From the NCBI GenBank assembly GCA_039812645.1, contig JBDIAV010000047.1, forward strand, positions 1 through 23,720: a stretch of DNA of 23,720 nt, given 5' to 3'. Shown in pieces: positions 8,522 through 17,350 of the stretch. Numbering within the stretch: the stretch's first letter is position 1; each line of letters begins with the position of its first letter. The notes under the pieces are model-generated. The model worked only from the letters and a program-made list of their open reading frames with translations. It was not told the origin of the DNA and made no database searches. The position numbers and the translations under genes are program-made. This DNA is from Ancrocorticia sp039812645. GTDB lineage: Bacteria > Actinomycetota > Actinomycetes > Actinomycetales > Actinomycetaceae.

Positions 8522-9507
8522 CGCTTGCGCGCCTTGGGATCGAGAGCGTCACGGACGACGTCTCCCATCATGATGAAGGACAGCACCGTCATCGCCAATG
8601 CCAGCGCCGGGTAGAACAGCACCATTGGCCCGGTACGGAGAGCCGTCTGGGCGCGGGAAATGTCACTGCCCCACGAAACCACATCGGCGGGAAGTCCAAG
8701 CCCGAGGAAGGACAGCGTCGCCTCGGCCACAATAAAGGTTCCAAATGCCACGGTGGCGTACACGATGATCGGAGCAGCCGCATTGGGAAGAATATGCGCG
8801 GTGATAATGCGCCAACGGGAGGCGCCGAGAGCGCGGGCAGCCGTCACGTATTCCTCGTTCTTGGCTTCCATCACCGCGCCACGCGTGATGCGGGCAATCG
8901 GTGGCCAGCCAAAGACCGCAAGAACCACCACCACCATAAAGACGGTGCGCTGATCAGCGAAAAGCTGCATAAACACGATGGCAGCGAGAACCAGCGGCAC
9001 CGCGAAGACAATGTCCGTCAGGCGTGAGAAAACAGCGTCAACCCATCCTCCGAAGTATCCGGCGAGGGTTCCCAGGACACCTCCAATAAGGACGACGGCG
9101 AGCGTGGTCAAGATGCCCACTGCAACCGAGGCCCGTGCACCATAAATGACACGCGCGTAAATGTCGTAGCCCTGCTTATCAAAACCAAACGGATGGCCGG
9201 CCTGGGGTTCCCCCATTGATCGGGCCAGTTCACCGTAGCTTGGGTCCTGGCTGGTAAACAGGCTCGGGAAAAGAGCCATGACGATAACAAGAAGAATGAT
9301 CGCCGAGGCGACCCAGAAGAGAACGCGCTTTCGCAGATACTTCCACGCCTCACCCCACATTGATGAGGGAGCTGACTCATCCTCGACGGCGTCGACAGCA
9401 CCAAGGCCGGTCTCGTCCACGTCGGAAACGTAACGTTCCTGGCCTGGCCGTGCCTTCGTGATGTGCCGGGAAGGAACCATGTGATGTTCCAGATTATTCT
9501 CACTCAT
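8518..9507 (-). CDS. Peptide ABC transporter permease, DppC/OppC type
   Basis: A 329-residue inner-membrane permease. The open frame extends upstream to 9702, but that extension is antisense-like, Cys/Arg/Ser-rich and overlaps the previous gene. MSENNLEHH at 9507 is preceded by GAGGA and overlaps the stop of the previous permease by 8 nt (ATGAGTGA), so it is the true start. A polar N-terminal tail of about 80 residues precedes the first membrane span. GFDKQGYDIYARVIYGAR is the OppC-type motif after the first periplasmic loop. The coupling-helix (EAA) motif is YVTAARALGASRWRIITAHILPN, which should dock on the fused ATPase. About six membrane spans are visible. Confidence 0.93.
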
Positions 9508-10426
9508 AACGAATCCTCGGGTCCAAGACAGCGTACAGAAGGTCCACCAGCAAATTGGCAACGATATAGATGAGCACCAAGGCTGTCGTGATCGACACAA
9601 CCGTGCTTGGCTCGCCCTTCTTAATGCCGTCGAACAACATGCCGCCAATGCCCCTGATGTTGAAAATACCCTCGGTGACGATCGCGCCGCCCATGAGAGC
9701 ACCGAGATCAGATCCTAGGAACGTCACCACGGGAATAAGAGAGTTGCGCAGAATGTGGCGGGTCATGACGGAGCCGTTACTCAAACCCTTAGCACGTGCG
9801 GTACGCACGAAATCAGCACTTGTGGTTTCGGAGATCGACTGGCGCGTCAAGCGAATGACATAAGCCAGGGACACACCGGACAACACCATGGCTGGCATGA
9901 GCAACGATCTGAACTCCACCTTTGGCCCCACCGTCACAGGAAGGAGTCCCCACTGCACACCCACAAAGAACTGTAGGAGGAATGCCATGACGAAGGTGGG
10001 CACTGCGATAAGCAGCATGGAAAAGACAAGAATAGTGGAATCGAAAATCTTGCCCTTACGAACGCCAGCAATGATTCCGAGGATAATACCGAAGATAGCC
10101 TCAATGGCAATGGCCATAAATGCGAGGCGGATGGTTGTGGGGAATGCCGTGGCCATGACCTCGGCGACGGGGCGCCCGGAGAATGTCTGGCCGAAATCTA
10201 AGGTGAAAACACCCTTGATGTAGAGCAGGTACTGCATCCAGAAAGGCTTATCCAGGTTGTATTCCGCGCGGATGCGCTCCTGAACTGCCGGATCCAAGCC
10301 CTTATCTCCACCCAATGCGGCGACCGGATCGCCAGGCATGAGATAGACCATCGCGAAGATGAGGAAAGTGGCGCCAAAGAAGACTGGGATAGTCTGCAGC
10401 AGTCTGCGCCCTAAATATCGAGCCAT
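9500..10426 (-). CDS. Peptide ABC transporter permease, DppB/OppB type
   Basis: A 308-residue permease. MARYLGRRLLQTIPVFFGATFLIFAMVYLMPGDP is the characteristic OppB/DppB N-terminus; DFGQTFSGRPV follows in the first periplasmic loop. The EAA coupling motif is FVRTARAKGLSNGSVMTRHILRNSLIPV, and the C-terminus ends in LYAVLDPRIRYE, typical of the family. The ATG at 10424-10426 has AGAGG nine bases upstream. It forms the heteromeric channel with the downstream DppC-type protein, with which it overlaps by 8 nt. It is separated from the binding-protein gene by a hairpin at 10480-10518. Confidence 0.94.
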   Translation of the reverse strand: MARYLGRRLLQTIPVFFGATFLIFAMVYLMPGDPVAALGGDKGLDPAVQERIRAEYNLDKPFWMQYLLYIKGVFTLDFGQTFSGRPVAEVMATAFPTTIRLAFMAIAIEAIFGIILGIIAGVRKGKIFDSTILVFSMLLIAVPTFVMAFLLQFFVGVQWGLLPVTVGPKVEFRSLLMPAMVLSGVSLAYVIRLTRQSISETTSADFVRTARAKGLSNGSVMTRHILRNSLIPVVTFLGSDLGALMGGAIVTEGIFNIRGIGGMLFDGIKKGEPSTVVSITTALVLIYIVANLLVDLLYAVLDPRIRYE

Positions 10427-10479
10427 AGGTAACCTCTAGTAGTCCGTGCCAGAAACAAGCTCAGCACCCGTTCCGGCCA

Positions 10480-10518
10480 CATTGAGGGTGGAGAAGAAAT
10501 ACCTCCCCACCCTCAATG
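10480..10518 (-). promoter_or_regulatory. Intercistronic stem-loop between binding-protein and permease genes
   Basis: A perfect 12-bp stem, CATTGAGGGTGG (10480-10491) with CCACCCTCAATG (10507-10518), has a 15-nt loop. It lies 26 nt past the binding-protein stop and 54 nt before the first permease start. No U-run follows on the transcript. In ABC import operons such hairpins are known to stabilise the binding-protein mRNA or partially terminate, giving more binding protein than permease; that role is inferred here. Confidence 0.7.
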
Positions 10519-10543
10519 GTTCTAGATCATGCGAGCGACGTAA

Positions 10544-12184
10544 TTAGCTCGCCTTGGTGATGGCGTAGTACAGCGGAACTGAATTCCAGCCAAACGCCAC
10601 GTTGTCGACGGACTCAGAATAGCCACCGAAAGCATTCTGGTACCAGAGCGGGATAGCCGGGAGATCCTTGAAGAGAACACCCTGGGCATCCGCAAGGAGC
10701 TTGTTTGCTTCCTCCGGGGATGAAGCCGCAGCCGCCTTGTTGAGGATGCCGTCGAACTCAGCGCTCGAGTAGTCGCCGTCGTTCGAACCTGCACCTGTTG
10801 CGAACAGCGGGGACAGGAAGTTGAAGGCGGACGGGTAGTCAGCCTGCCAACCGGTGCGGAAAGCGGTGGTGATGGTGCGGTTGGTGACCTCATCGCGCAG
10901 CGACTTGAAGTCAGGGTAGGCCTTACCCGAGGCATCAATACCGAGGGTGTTCTTGATCTGGTTGGTTACAGCGGTCACCCAAGCCTCGTGTGGGCCGTCG
11001 CCGTTATAGGAAATCTGGAAGGTGCCGTCCCATGGGGAAATGGCGTCTGCCTGTGCCCACAGCTCCTTGGCCTTAGCAGCGTCGAAATCGAGAACGTCAG
11101 AACCCTCGATCCCCTCCTGGAAGCCGTTCACCACAGGCGAGGTGAAGTCGACAGCCGGGGAACGGGTATCAGAGAAGATGGTCTTGGTGATCTCTTCGCG
11201 GTTGATGGCGTGCGAGATAGCCTGGCGGCGCAGCTGGCCTTCCTCACCCGAGAAGTGAGCGAGACGCTCCGGGATGGTGATGGTCTGGTTAAGCGCGGAC
11301 GGCTGGTTAACAGCACGATCTCCAAGCTCATCCTGGAAGGTCTCTACGGCCGAATCCGGGATCTGATCGAGAACGTCGAGGTTACCTGCCAGCAGATCAA
11401 GGTAGGCCGGATCGTTCTCAGCGTAGAACACGAAGGTCACGCCACCGTTCTGAGCCTTGCGTCCACCCTCATAGCTCTCATTCGGCACAAGCTCGAGCTG
11501 AACATTGTGCTCCCAAGCCTTATCACCAGCAAGCTTGTAAGGGCCGTTGCCGATCGGGTTCTCACCGCCAGCCTTCACATCATCGAGCGTGGACTGCGGA
11601 AGCGGGAAGAAGGCGGAGTAGCCCAGGCGCAGCGGGAAGTCAGCTTCGGGCTGCTTGAGCTTGATGGTGAACTCGGTATCGCTGACAACAGTGAGACCGG
11701 AGATCTTGCCGTCGCCATCAGCATCGGCGCCGGACTCGTCCGTACCCTCAATCGGAGCGAAGAAGTTAACGGAAAGCATGCCACCGTCAGCTGAACCCAA
11801 GTTCCACGCGTCCACGAAGGACGACGACGTCACCGGGGAGCCGTCGGAGAAGGTCTGGCCTTCCTTGAGCTTGACCGTGTAGGTCTGCGAGTCATCGGTA
11901 TCGATGGACTCAGCCATGTCATTGACGACGTCGCCATTAGCGTCGTAGTAGACAAGGCCAGCGAACAGCAGGTCGACGATGCGTCCGCCACCGACCTCAT
12001 TGGTGTTGGCCGGGATGAGCGGGTTCTGTGGTTCGGTGCCATTTGCCAGCACCACGCCAGCAGTCTGAGCGGTCTCGCTACCACCGGTTGAGTCCGAAGA
12101 CCCGGTGTCATTGCCACCCGAGCAGGCCGACAGCGTCAGTGCCAGCGCTGCTGGCACCGCCAACCATGCGCGCTTAAATTTCAT
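10544..12184 (-). CDS. Peptide ABC transporter substrate-binding lipoprotein (SBP family 5)
   Basis: A 546-residue extracytoplasmic binding protein. The lipoprotein signal is clear: MKFKR, a hydrophobic stretch, then lipobox LSAC with Cys21 as the lipidated residue, followed by a Gly/Ser/Asp/Thr-rich linker. Family 5 landmarks include PLIPANTNEVGGGRIVDLLFAGLVYYDANG, the KLKEGQTFSDGSPVTSSSFVDAWN block near residues 106-128, and PAIPLWYQNAFGG near the C-terminus. It should capture peptides (or a related ligand) and deliver them to the permease pair. The start has a textbook AGGAGG ribosome-binding site (12188-12193). It is the first gene of a four-gene importer operon. Confidence 0.94.
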   Translation of the reverse strand: MKFKRAWLAVPAALALTLSACSGGNDTGSSDSTGGSETAQTAGVVLANGTEPQNPLIPANTNEVGGGRIVDLLFAGLVYYDANGDVVNDMAESIDTDDSQTYTVKLKEGQTFSDGSPVTSSSFVDAWNLGSADGGMLSVNFFAPIEGTDESGADADGDGKISGLTVVSDTEFTIKLKQPEADFPLRLGYSAFFPLPQSTLDDVKAGGENPIGNGPYKLAGDKAWEHNVQLELVPNESYEGGRKAQNGGVTFVFYAENDPAYLDLLAGNLDVLDQIPDSAVETFQDELGDRAVNQPSALNQTITIPERLAHFSGEEGQLRRQAISHAINREEITKTIFSDTRSPAVDFTSPVVNGFQEGIEGSDVLDFDAAKAKELWAQADAISPWDGTFQISYNGDGPHEAWVTAVTNQIKNTLGIDASGKAYPDFKSLRDEVTNRTITTAFRTGWQADYPSAFNFLSPLFATGAGSNDGDYSSAEFDGILNKAAAASSPEEANKLLADAQGVLFKDLPAIPLWYQNAFGGYSESVDNVAFGWNSVPLYYAITKAS

Positions 12185-12524
12185 GGTTCCTCCTAGCTGG
12201 ATCCGAGGCCTTCCCCGACTCCAGTTCTATGGTGATTGAACAAGCAACATCCTAGCAGCGCTTTGTTGATAGCCCAGGCCCAAAGTCCGATGAAAATTTC
12301 AAGCCATGATTATCACGTCAAACGTTGAAATTACGCCACTTTATGGTGATAGAGATGCGGCATGTAGGAGTGTCCGTAACCTAAATGAAATATCAATGAA
12401 TCACACCATCGCCACGAAAGAAAGCAAGAACCTACGTGGGCGGAGTATCTCCTACACCCTGACGTGGCTGAATGCCCAGGCCGGGACGCCGTCGTCGAAA
12501 AACCTTAGACCCCAAGAACTCAAG
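12185..12524. other. Intergenic region upstream of the peptide importer operon
   Basis: 340 bp without a convincing gene. Seen here are the importer ribosome-binding site (12188-12193), a possible minus-strand -10 TAGGAT (12249-12254) without a good -35, and a short palindrome TGAAAATTTCA (12292-12302). A half Fur-like site, ATTATCA (12309-12315), has no matching second half. TGTAGGAG (12363-12370) and CTCCTACA (12447-12454) form an 8-bp dyad about 80 nt apart. No clear terminator for the upstream exporter gene was found. Confidence 0.5.
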
Positions 12525-15500
12525 CTACTCGCTCCGAAGCGCCTCAACCGGATCCTTGCGGGATGCCGCAGACGAGGGAATGAGTCCGGCCAAGAAGGTG
12601 AGCGCCATGCTGATGGCCACCAGGATCGCACCAGCCTGCCAGGGCAGCTGGGCAACCTGCTCCACGCCAAAACGCGCAGTGACAATAGCATTCACCGGAA
12701 TCGTCAGGAGGACCGTCGAACCAATTCCGATCACACCGGCCACAAAGCCCACGATGAGAGTCTCAGCGTTAAAGACGCGGCGGATATCACGCTTAGATGC
12801 GCCGATGGAACGAAGAATACCGATCTCCTTCTTACGTTCCAGCACTGAGATATAGGTGATCACGCCAATCATGATGCTCGAAACAATAAGAGAAATAGAA
12901 ACAAACGCGATGAGCACGTAGCTCACCACATTGACGATGGTGGTCACCGACGACATGAGCGTTCCCACGAGGTCCGTGTAGGTAATGACCTTCTCCTCGT
13001 TTCCGGAGTTCTGCATGCGCTCGTTGTAGTTATCGAGAGTATTAATGATTTCCGCTTTGGATTCAAAGTCCTTGGGATAAATATCGATCGCTGAGGGCCG
13101 CTCAAGATCCGCGTATCCGAGTTTCATCAGATTGCCGTCGAACGAACTCTGCGTCACTGTCATCATGGACATCATGAGTTCGCTGAGCTCCTCCTCCGAC
13201 ATGTTGAGCGAGAAGGCCTCCGTGAACTTGTCTTCGTCAATGCTCATGGCATTGGACATGTTGGTTGTTAGCTGGCCCATGAGATTTTCCATGGCAAAGC
13301 CAATCTGAGCCTCAAGCGCTGGCCCTACCTGCTCCGCCATCTGAGTGCCAATCGCCTGCATTGCCTGACCCATGTACTGCGCCATGGCATCTTCGAGCCG
13401 CGTCTGAATTGCCGCTGACTGCTGCTCCACCTGCGTCGTCACCGCCTCCGTTATGGCCGCGGTCACCTGCGTCATGATGTCGGTCCGCGCCGTATCGATT
13501 CCAGCTTCCGCATCTTGTTGAATCTCGCTGATTTCAGTGAGGATCTTCTTGCCCTCGGACGAATCAAGATAGGCTTCAAAACCCTTCTGAGGATCCGTGC
13601 AATTTTTGGTGTCAAGAGCGCAATACGAGGCGTAACCCGTCGCCAAATCCTGGGCGATACGCGTGACATCCTCCTGGGTCACCCCGATATCCACACCGCT
13701 AATATCGATACCGGCAATGATGGACTCCAGGTTGAGATCGAGATTGAGATCGCCGAAATCCATGCTCCCACTCATTCCCAGATCGCCAAAAAGCGATCCA
13801 AGATCAAGCGTGGGGAGAGCAGACGGATCAAGGTTGAGCTCGGGCATCGAAATCTCAAGCACCGACGTATCAATGCTCAGCATCGACTCATCAATGGCAA
13901 AGGCGGAGGTCAAGGCCTCCTCATCCACCGTCATAACCTTGCTAAGGTCAAAATCCTCACGGTTGGGATTAGTTTCTTCATCCGCAAAAGTTCGTCCAGA
14001 AAAAACGTTAACGGACGGGTTCGCGAGCTGACGCTTGACGATATCCTTCTTAGCCGCATCGTCAATGAGACCCTTGGTAAGCGACGACGAATAATAAAGC
14101 CCCGGTTGCAGAGCGGTAACCGTGGCGCCTTCGCGAGGTTTCACCACTCCCGACACGTGGAGCGGCGCTCCATGTTCGACGAGATTCTTAACGAACTCGG
14201 TGTCCCCCGATTTATCGGTCCATACCCCGTACGTATCGTCATATCGGTAGTAATCCGAGGCGTTGACTAATGTAAATTCCACGTCCATCAGGTCGTCATA
14301 GCTGAACGTCAAGGCCGAATCCGGCGTGGTGATGTCTTCATCGTTGAGCAATTGTGAGACCATCCGGTCGAGTTCAGCCGGATCGCGCAACCCCATCGCG
14401 AACGCCATAAAGTCACTAATTGCGCCGTTGGATGTGAGAACGACGACGACGTCGCGCTCGTCTTTCGGCCAGGTTCCGGCGACGACGTCGTACTGCTGCT
14501 CCACGAGGTTTGTATCGTCAACAAGCTGATGGAAGACGTTGGTACTCATCGAGGCCGACACCAGGCTAGAAGTGGAATCGACACCCCCAAATCCAAGGGC
14601 CGAGAAGGACTTATCTGGATTGACCTGCCGGATGCCATGGGCATTGTTCGTGAAAATCTGTGGTGTGACATTGTAGGAGTATTGGATCGACTGCGTGTGA
14701 TCAGTGATGCCGTCTCCGCCGTGATCGAGGAACTCCTTGAGGGACGCCAGATCATTTGAACCAACCGATTCAAACATCTTCGTCATCATCTGGATCTCAC
14801 GGACAGAATCGGAGGCCGCGCCGTCGTCGTCCGAATTACCTCCCAAATCCGCGGAGGCTGCCATGATCGAGGTGAAATCCATGCCCTGACTTTGGATCGT
14901 CAGCGGGTAGACGGAGAGGGTATCCTCCTCGATGCTGCGGATGTAATCGTTGACACCGTTCGCGAGCGCGAGAATCGCGGCAATACCGATAATGCCGATG
15001 CTCCCCGCGAACGAGGTCATGAGCGTGCGGCCCTTTTTCGTCATGAGGTTCTTGAACGAGAGCGCGATGGCCGTCAAGAAGGACATGCTGGTCTTGCGGA
15101 CCTGCTTGTCAGAAAGATGTTCCTCAGTTTCCGAGGGATTGAAGGGATCGGAATCGTCGGAGATGACACCATCGCGGAGGTTGACTATACGCGTGGCATA
15201 TTCATCGGCTAGCTCTGGATTATGCGTCACCATGATGACGAGACGATCTTGAGCGATCTCCGTCAGGAGCGCCATGATCTGAACGCTGGTTTTGGAGTCA
15301 AGGGCACCGGTCGGCTCGTCCGCGAGGAGAATCTCCGGATCGTTAATGAGTGCACGAGCAATGGCCACGCGCTGCATCTGGCCGCCGGACATCTGGCTGG
15401 GAAGCTTACGAATATGGTCCTCGAGCCCAACACGCTCCAGGGCGGCAACCGCCCGCTCGCGGCGTTCGTCGCGCGAGACACCGGAGAGGGTCAGCGCCAA

Positions 15501-15815
15501 CTCGACGTTTGCCAGGACAGTCTGATGGGGAATGAGGTTGTAGCTCTGGAAAACGAAACCGATACGGTTGTTTCGATACGCGTCCCAATCACGGTCGCGG
15601 TAATTCTCGGTGGGAACGCCATCAATAACGAGATTGCCCGAATCGTAGTGGTCAAGGCCGCCCACAATGTTGAGGAGCGTTGTTTTTCCTGAGCCAGAAG
15701 GTCCAAGAACGGCGACAAACTCGTTATCGCGGAACGAGATCGAGACATCATCCAGGGCGGTTTGCGTGAAATCCGCAGTGGTGTAGGACTTGCGGATGTT
15801 GAACAACTGCAGCAT
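12525..15815 (-). CDS. Fused ABC exporter: MacB-like ATPase plus FtsX-type permease with giant ectodomain
   Basis: A 1096-residue protein starting at ATG 15813-15815 (GGAAGG nine bases upstream); the open frame continues upstream to 16016 but that extension is not protein-like. Residues 1-230 are a MacB/LolD-type ATPase: Walker A GPSGSGKTT 38-46, signature MSGGQMQR 142-149, Walker B ILLADEPTGALD 162-173. The first membrane span is about 266-290. Three more, at about 957-990, 1015-1040 and 1060-1085, form the FtsX domain with YISVLERKKEIGILRSIGASKRD. Between them lie about 660 extracytoplasmic residues. Within this, 640-715 is rich in Leu/Asp (NLDPSALPTLDLGSL), and 755-890 is a predicted helical, Ala/Gln/Met-rich coiled-coil. 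Cys732 and Cys739 could form a disulfide. It should act as a homodimeric mechanotransmission-type exporter or sensor. No two-component system is adjacent. Substrate unknown. Confidence 0.88.
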   Translation of the reverse strand: MLQLFNIRKSYTTADFTQTALDDVSISFRDNEFVAVLGPSGSGKTTLLNIVGGLDHYDSGNLVIDGVPTENYRDRDWDAYRNNRIGFVFQSYNLIPHQTVLANVELALTLSGVSRDERRERAVAALERVGLEDHIRKLPSQMSGGQMQRVAIARALINDPEILLADEPTGALDSKTSVQIMALLTEIAQDRLVIMVTHNPELADEYATRIVNLRDGVISDDSDPFNPSETEEHLSDKQVRKTSMSFLTAIALSFKNLMTKKGRTLMTSFAGSIGIIGIAAILALANGVNDYIRSIEEDTLSVYPLTIQSQGMDFTSIMAASADLGGNSDDDGAASDSVREIQMMTKMFESVGSNDLASLKEFLDHGGDGITDHTQSIQYSYNVTPQIFTNNAHGIRQVNPDKSFSALGFGGVDSTSSLVSASMSTNVFHQLVDDTNLVEQQYDVVAGTWPKDERDVVVVLTSNGAISDFMAFAMGLRDPAELDRMVSQLLNDEDITTPDSALTFSYDDLMDVEFTLVNASDYYRYDDTYGVWTDKSGDTEFVKNLVEHGAPLHVSGVVKPREGATVTALQPGLYYSSSLTKGLIDDAAKKDIVKRQLANPSVNVFSGRTFADEETNPNREDFDLSKVMTVDEEALTSAFAIDESMLSIDTSVLEISMPELNLDPSALPTLDLGSLFGDLGMSGSMDFGDLNLDLNLESIIAGIDISGVDIGVTQEDVTRIAQDLATGYASYCALDTKNCTDPQKGFEAYLDSSEGKKILTEISEIQQDAEAGIDTARTDIMTQVTAAITEAVTTQVEQQSAAIQTRLEDAMAQYMGQAMQAIGTQMAEQVGPALEAQIGFAMENLMGQLTTNMSNAMSIDEDKFTEAFSLNMSEEELSELMMSMMTVTQSSFDGNLMKLGYADLERPSAIDIYPKDFESKAEIINTLDNYNERMQNSGNEEKVITYTDLVGTLMSSVTTIVNVVSYVLIAFVSISLIVSSIMIGVITYISVLERKKEIGILRSIGASKRDIRRVFNAETLIVGFVAGVIGIGSTVLLTIPVNAIVTARFGVEQVAQLPWQAGAILVAISMALTFLAGLIPSSAASRKDPVEALRSE

Positions 15816-15979
15816 GGGCGCCTTCCAGAGAACTCCTCTGAGCCTACCGAAAAGTGAATCGACGACGACCGCGAAGGTCCCAGTTTTTCTCGCCGCGAAC
15901 CTCTTTTCCCAGATGGTGGCCTCTTGAGACCAGCAGTGCCACATCCCACAAATGGAACCATATGACACAGGCCAGTCAC

Positions 15980-15999
15980 CGAAGGTAGGGCAACCTTCG
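15980..15999. promoter_or_regulatory. Operator-like dyad in the exporter/dehydrogenase divergent region
   Basis: CGAAGGT (15980-15986) and ACCTTCG (15993-15999) form a perfect 7-bp inverted repeat with a 6-nt spacer. It lies about 33-52 bp before the dehydrogenase start and about 165-185 bp before the exporter start. Dimeric regulators commonly bind such sites. No regulator gene is adjacent, and no convincing promoter hexamers were recognised. Confidence 0.45.
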
Positions 16000-16031
16000 C
16001 GCAATATGTCCATCAATGGCAGGATAGAACA

Positions 16032-16769
16032 ATGGTACGCATTCTTGTGACGGGAGCATCCACGGGGCTCGGTCTGCTCACGGCAAACACGTTAGCAGCA
16101 CAAGGGCACGAGGTTATTCTGCACGCTCGGAATGAACAGCGCCTCTACAATCGAGACATCTCGAAAGCAATGGCGGACACCATCTTCGGCGATCTATCCA
16201 ATCTCGACGAGGCCATTGGAATTGCCGAACAGGCCGAAAACTACGGCCGGTTCGACGCCGTCGTCCACAATGCTGGGGTGATCAACGGAGATGACCTGGT
16301 ACCCGTCAACGTCGTTGCGCCCTACGTGTTGACCAGTCTCATGACTCCCCCATCGCGGGTCATTGTGCTCTCCAGCTCGATGCACCTATCCGGCTCGCCA
16401 CGGCATGTCAGCGCTGGAATCGCAGGACACCGCAGAGTCAGTTACTCGGACAGCAAGCTTTTTGTTACCGCATGGACCATGGGTATGGCGTGGCGGTGGC
16501 CAAATGTTCTCTTCCACGCTGTCTGTCCGGGATGGGTGCCCACCCGTATGGGTGGAGCTTCCGCGCCAGACGATCTCACCGAGGGTCACCGCACGCAAGA
16601 ATGGCTCGCCACAGCTCAAGAATCTACGATCACCCCTCGAACCGGCGGATACTGGCATCATATGCAGCCACGTGCGCCTCATCGAGCGGCCCTCAACGAG
16701 GAATTTCAGGAACAGGTTATTCGGGCGCTCGAGGCTCGCACCGGGATCGTGCTACCGGCGGCCCCATAA
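16032..16769 (+). CDS. Short-chain dehydrogenase/reductase (SDR) family protein
   Basis: A 245-residue cytoplasmic oxidoreductase of the classical SDR type. The NAD(P)-binding TGASTGLG is at residues 7-14 and the structural HNAG (usually NNAG) at 79-82. The catalytic serine lies in VIVLSSSMHLSG (about 114-116), with Tyr138 and Lys142 in YSDSK. The post-catalytic VCPGWVPTRMGG (about 168-179) is also typical. The ATG at 16032 follows AGGATAG, a reasonable ribosome-binding site. It reads divergently from the ABC exporter and ends just before a 22-bp tandem repeat. The substrate cannot be inferred; it may belong functionally with the redox genes that follow. Confidence 0.85.
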   Translation: MVRILVTGASTGLGLLTANTLAAQGHEVILHARNEQRLYNRDISKAMADTIFGDLSNLDEAIGIAEQAENYGRFDAVVHNAGVINGDDLVPVNVVAPYVLTSLMTPPSRVIVLSSSMHLSGSPRHVSAGIAGHRRVSYSDSKLFVTAWTMGMAWRWPNVLFHAVCPGWVPTRMGGASAPDDLTEGHRTQEWLATAQESTITPRTGGYWHHMQPRAPHRAALNEEFQEQVIRALEARTGIVLPAAP

Positions 16770-16772
16770 CTT

Positions 16773-16835
16773 CGGCTCGTCATTGCCTTAGCCACGGCTC
16801 GTCATTGCCTTAGCCACGGCTCGTCATTGCCTTAG
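16773..16835. repeat. Three-unit 22-bp tandem repeat
   Basis: CGGCTCGTCATTGCCTTAGC plus CA forms a 22-bp unit that begins at 16773, 16795 and 16817; the last copy is cut to 19 bp. The copies are identical. The array starts four bases after the dehydrogenase stop, in a convergent intergenic region ending at the HxlR gene (16941). It contains no hairpin strong enough to be a terminator. Confidence 0.92.
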
Positions 16836-16940
16836 TTTTCGCCCGCCGATGCTTAAGGCCCCAACTTCTTGAGGCCCCACCCCGGTGTCACTTTGACGCG
16901 CCACAACCTCGGTTCACCGCCTCTTCGCCACCAGGCCTCT

Positions 16941-17285
16941 TCAGCCCACGACGTTCGCTTCCACCCAGTCTCGCAGGTACTTAAGCGGCTGAGACGCCGA
17001 TCGACCGAGCTTGGTGAGTTCGTACTCCACCCGTGCGGGTACCTCGGCATAGACCGTTCGGGTCAGAAGATCATGTTCTTCCAGGCGCTTGAGAGTCTGT
17101 GACAGCACCTTGGGGCTCACTCCTTCGAGACGCGTCTTAATCTGGCCAAAACGCTGCGGGCCGTTTTCGAGGGAGCCAATGACCAGAGCGCTCCACTTGT
17201 TCGCCAATAAATCCAGCATGTCGCGGCAGGGGCACATCGCCGCATACACATCGTTACGTGCGCACTCATCCTCTTCACGATTCAT
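16941..17285 (-). CDS. HxlR (DUF24) family redox-type transcriptional regulator
   Basis: A 114-residue winged-helix regulator. The open frame runs upstream to 17393, through the divergent promoter, but MNREEDE at 17283-17285 matches the family's usual start. The core CPCRDMLDLLANKWSALVIGSLENGPQRFGQIK (about residues 18-50) is typical, followed by ISPKVL-like recognition helix VSPKVLSQTLKRLEEHDLL. Cys18 and Cys20 (MCPC) are placed like the sensing cysteine of redox-active DUF24 members such as YodB and QorR; Cys8 is additional. It is divergent from a quinone oxidoreductase gene across an 88-bp gap, the arrangement of QorR/qor2 in Corynebacterium glutamicum. Likely an autoregulated repressor released by thiol oxidation or quinones; that is inference from the family. 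Confidence 0.88.
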   Translation of the reverse strand: MNREEDECARNDVYAAMCPCRDMLDLLANKWSALVIGSLENGPQRFGQIKTRLEGVSPKVLSQTLKRLEEHDLLTRTVYAEVPARVEYELTKLGRSASQPLKYLRDWVEANVVG

Positions 17286-17286
17286 A

Positions 17287-17308
17287 TATCTATAGTACCT
17301 AATAGATA
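17287..17308. promoter_or_regulatory. Candidate HxlR operator
   Basis: TATCTAT (17287-17293) and ATAGATA (17302-17308) form a perfect 7-bp inverted repeat with an 8-nt spacer. It touches the HxlR start codon region and lies 65 bp before the oxidoreductase start. It contains the half-site ATAGTA (17292-17297), typical of AT-rich DUF24 operators. Binding here would block translation-start-proximal transcription of the regulator itself. Confidence 0.5.
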
Positions 17309-17350
17309 GCAAAGAGTTTTTAGGAAGCAAGAACCCTTGCGGGTAACTAG

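Noticed and set aside
9508..9702. N-terminal extension of the DppC-type permease
   Set aside because: The extension overlaps the preceding gene, is Cys/Arg-rich and lacks the strong GAGGA signal found before 9507. Similar reasoning removed 15816-16016 before the exporter and 17286-17393 before the HxlR gene.
10988..11794. 268-codon open frame antisense to the binding lipoprotein
   Set aside because: Antisense shadow of a secure gene; no motif and no start signal. The same holds for 13515-14270 opposite the ABC exporter.
12292..12315. Second Fur/Zur box upstream of the peptide importer
   Set aside because: TGAAAATTTCA is too short for the 7-1-7 pattern and ATTATCA has no partner half-site.
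16773..16835. Possible CRISPR array
   Set aside because: The 22-bp units are directly adjacent with no spacers, and no cas genes are present.
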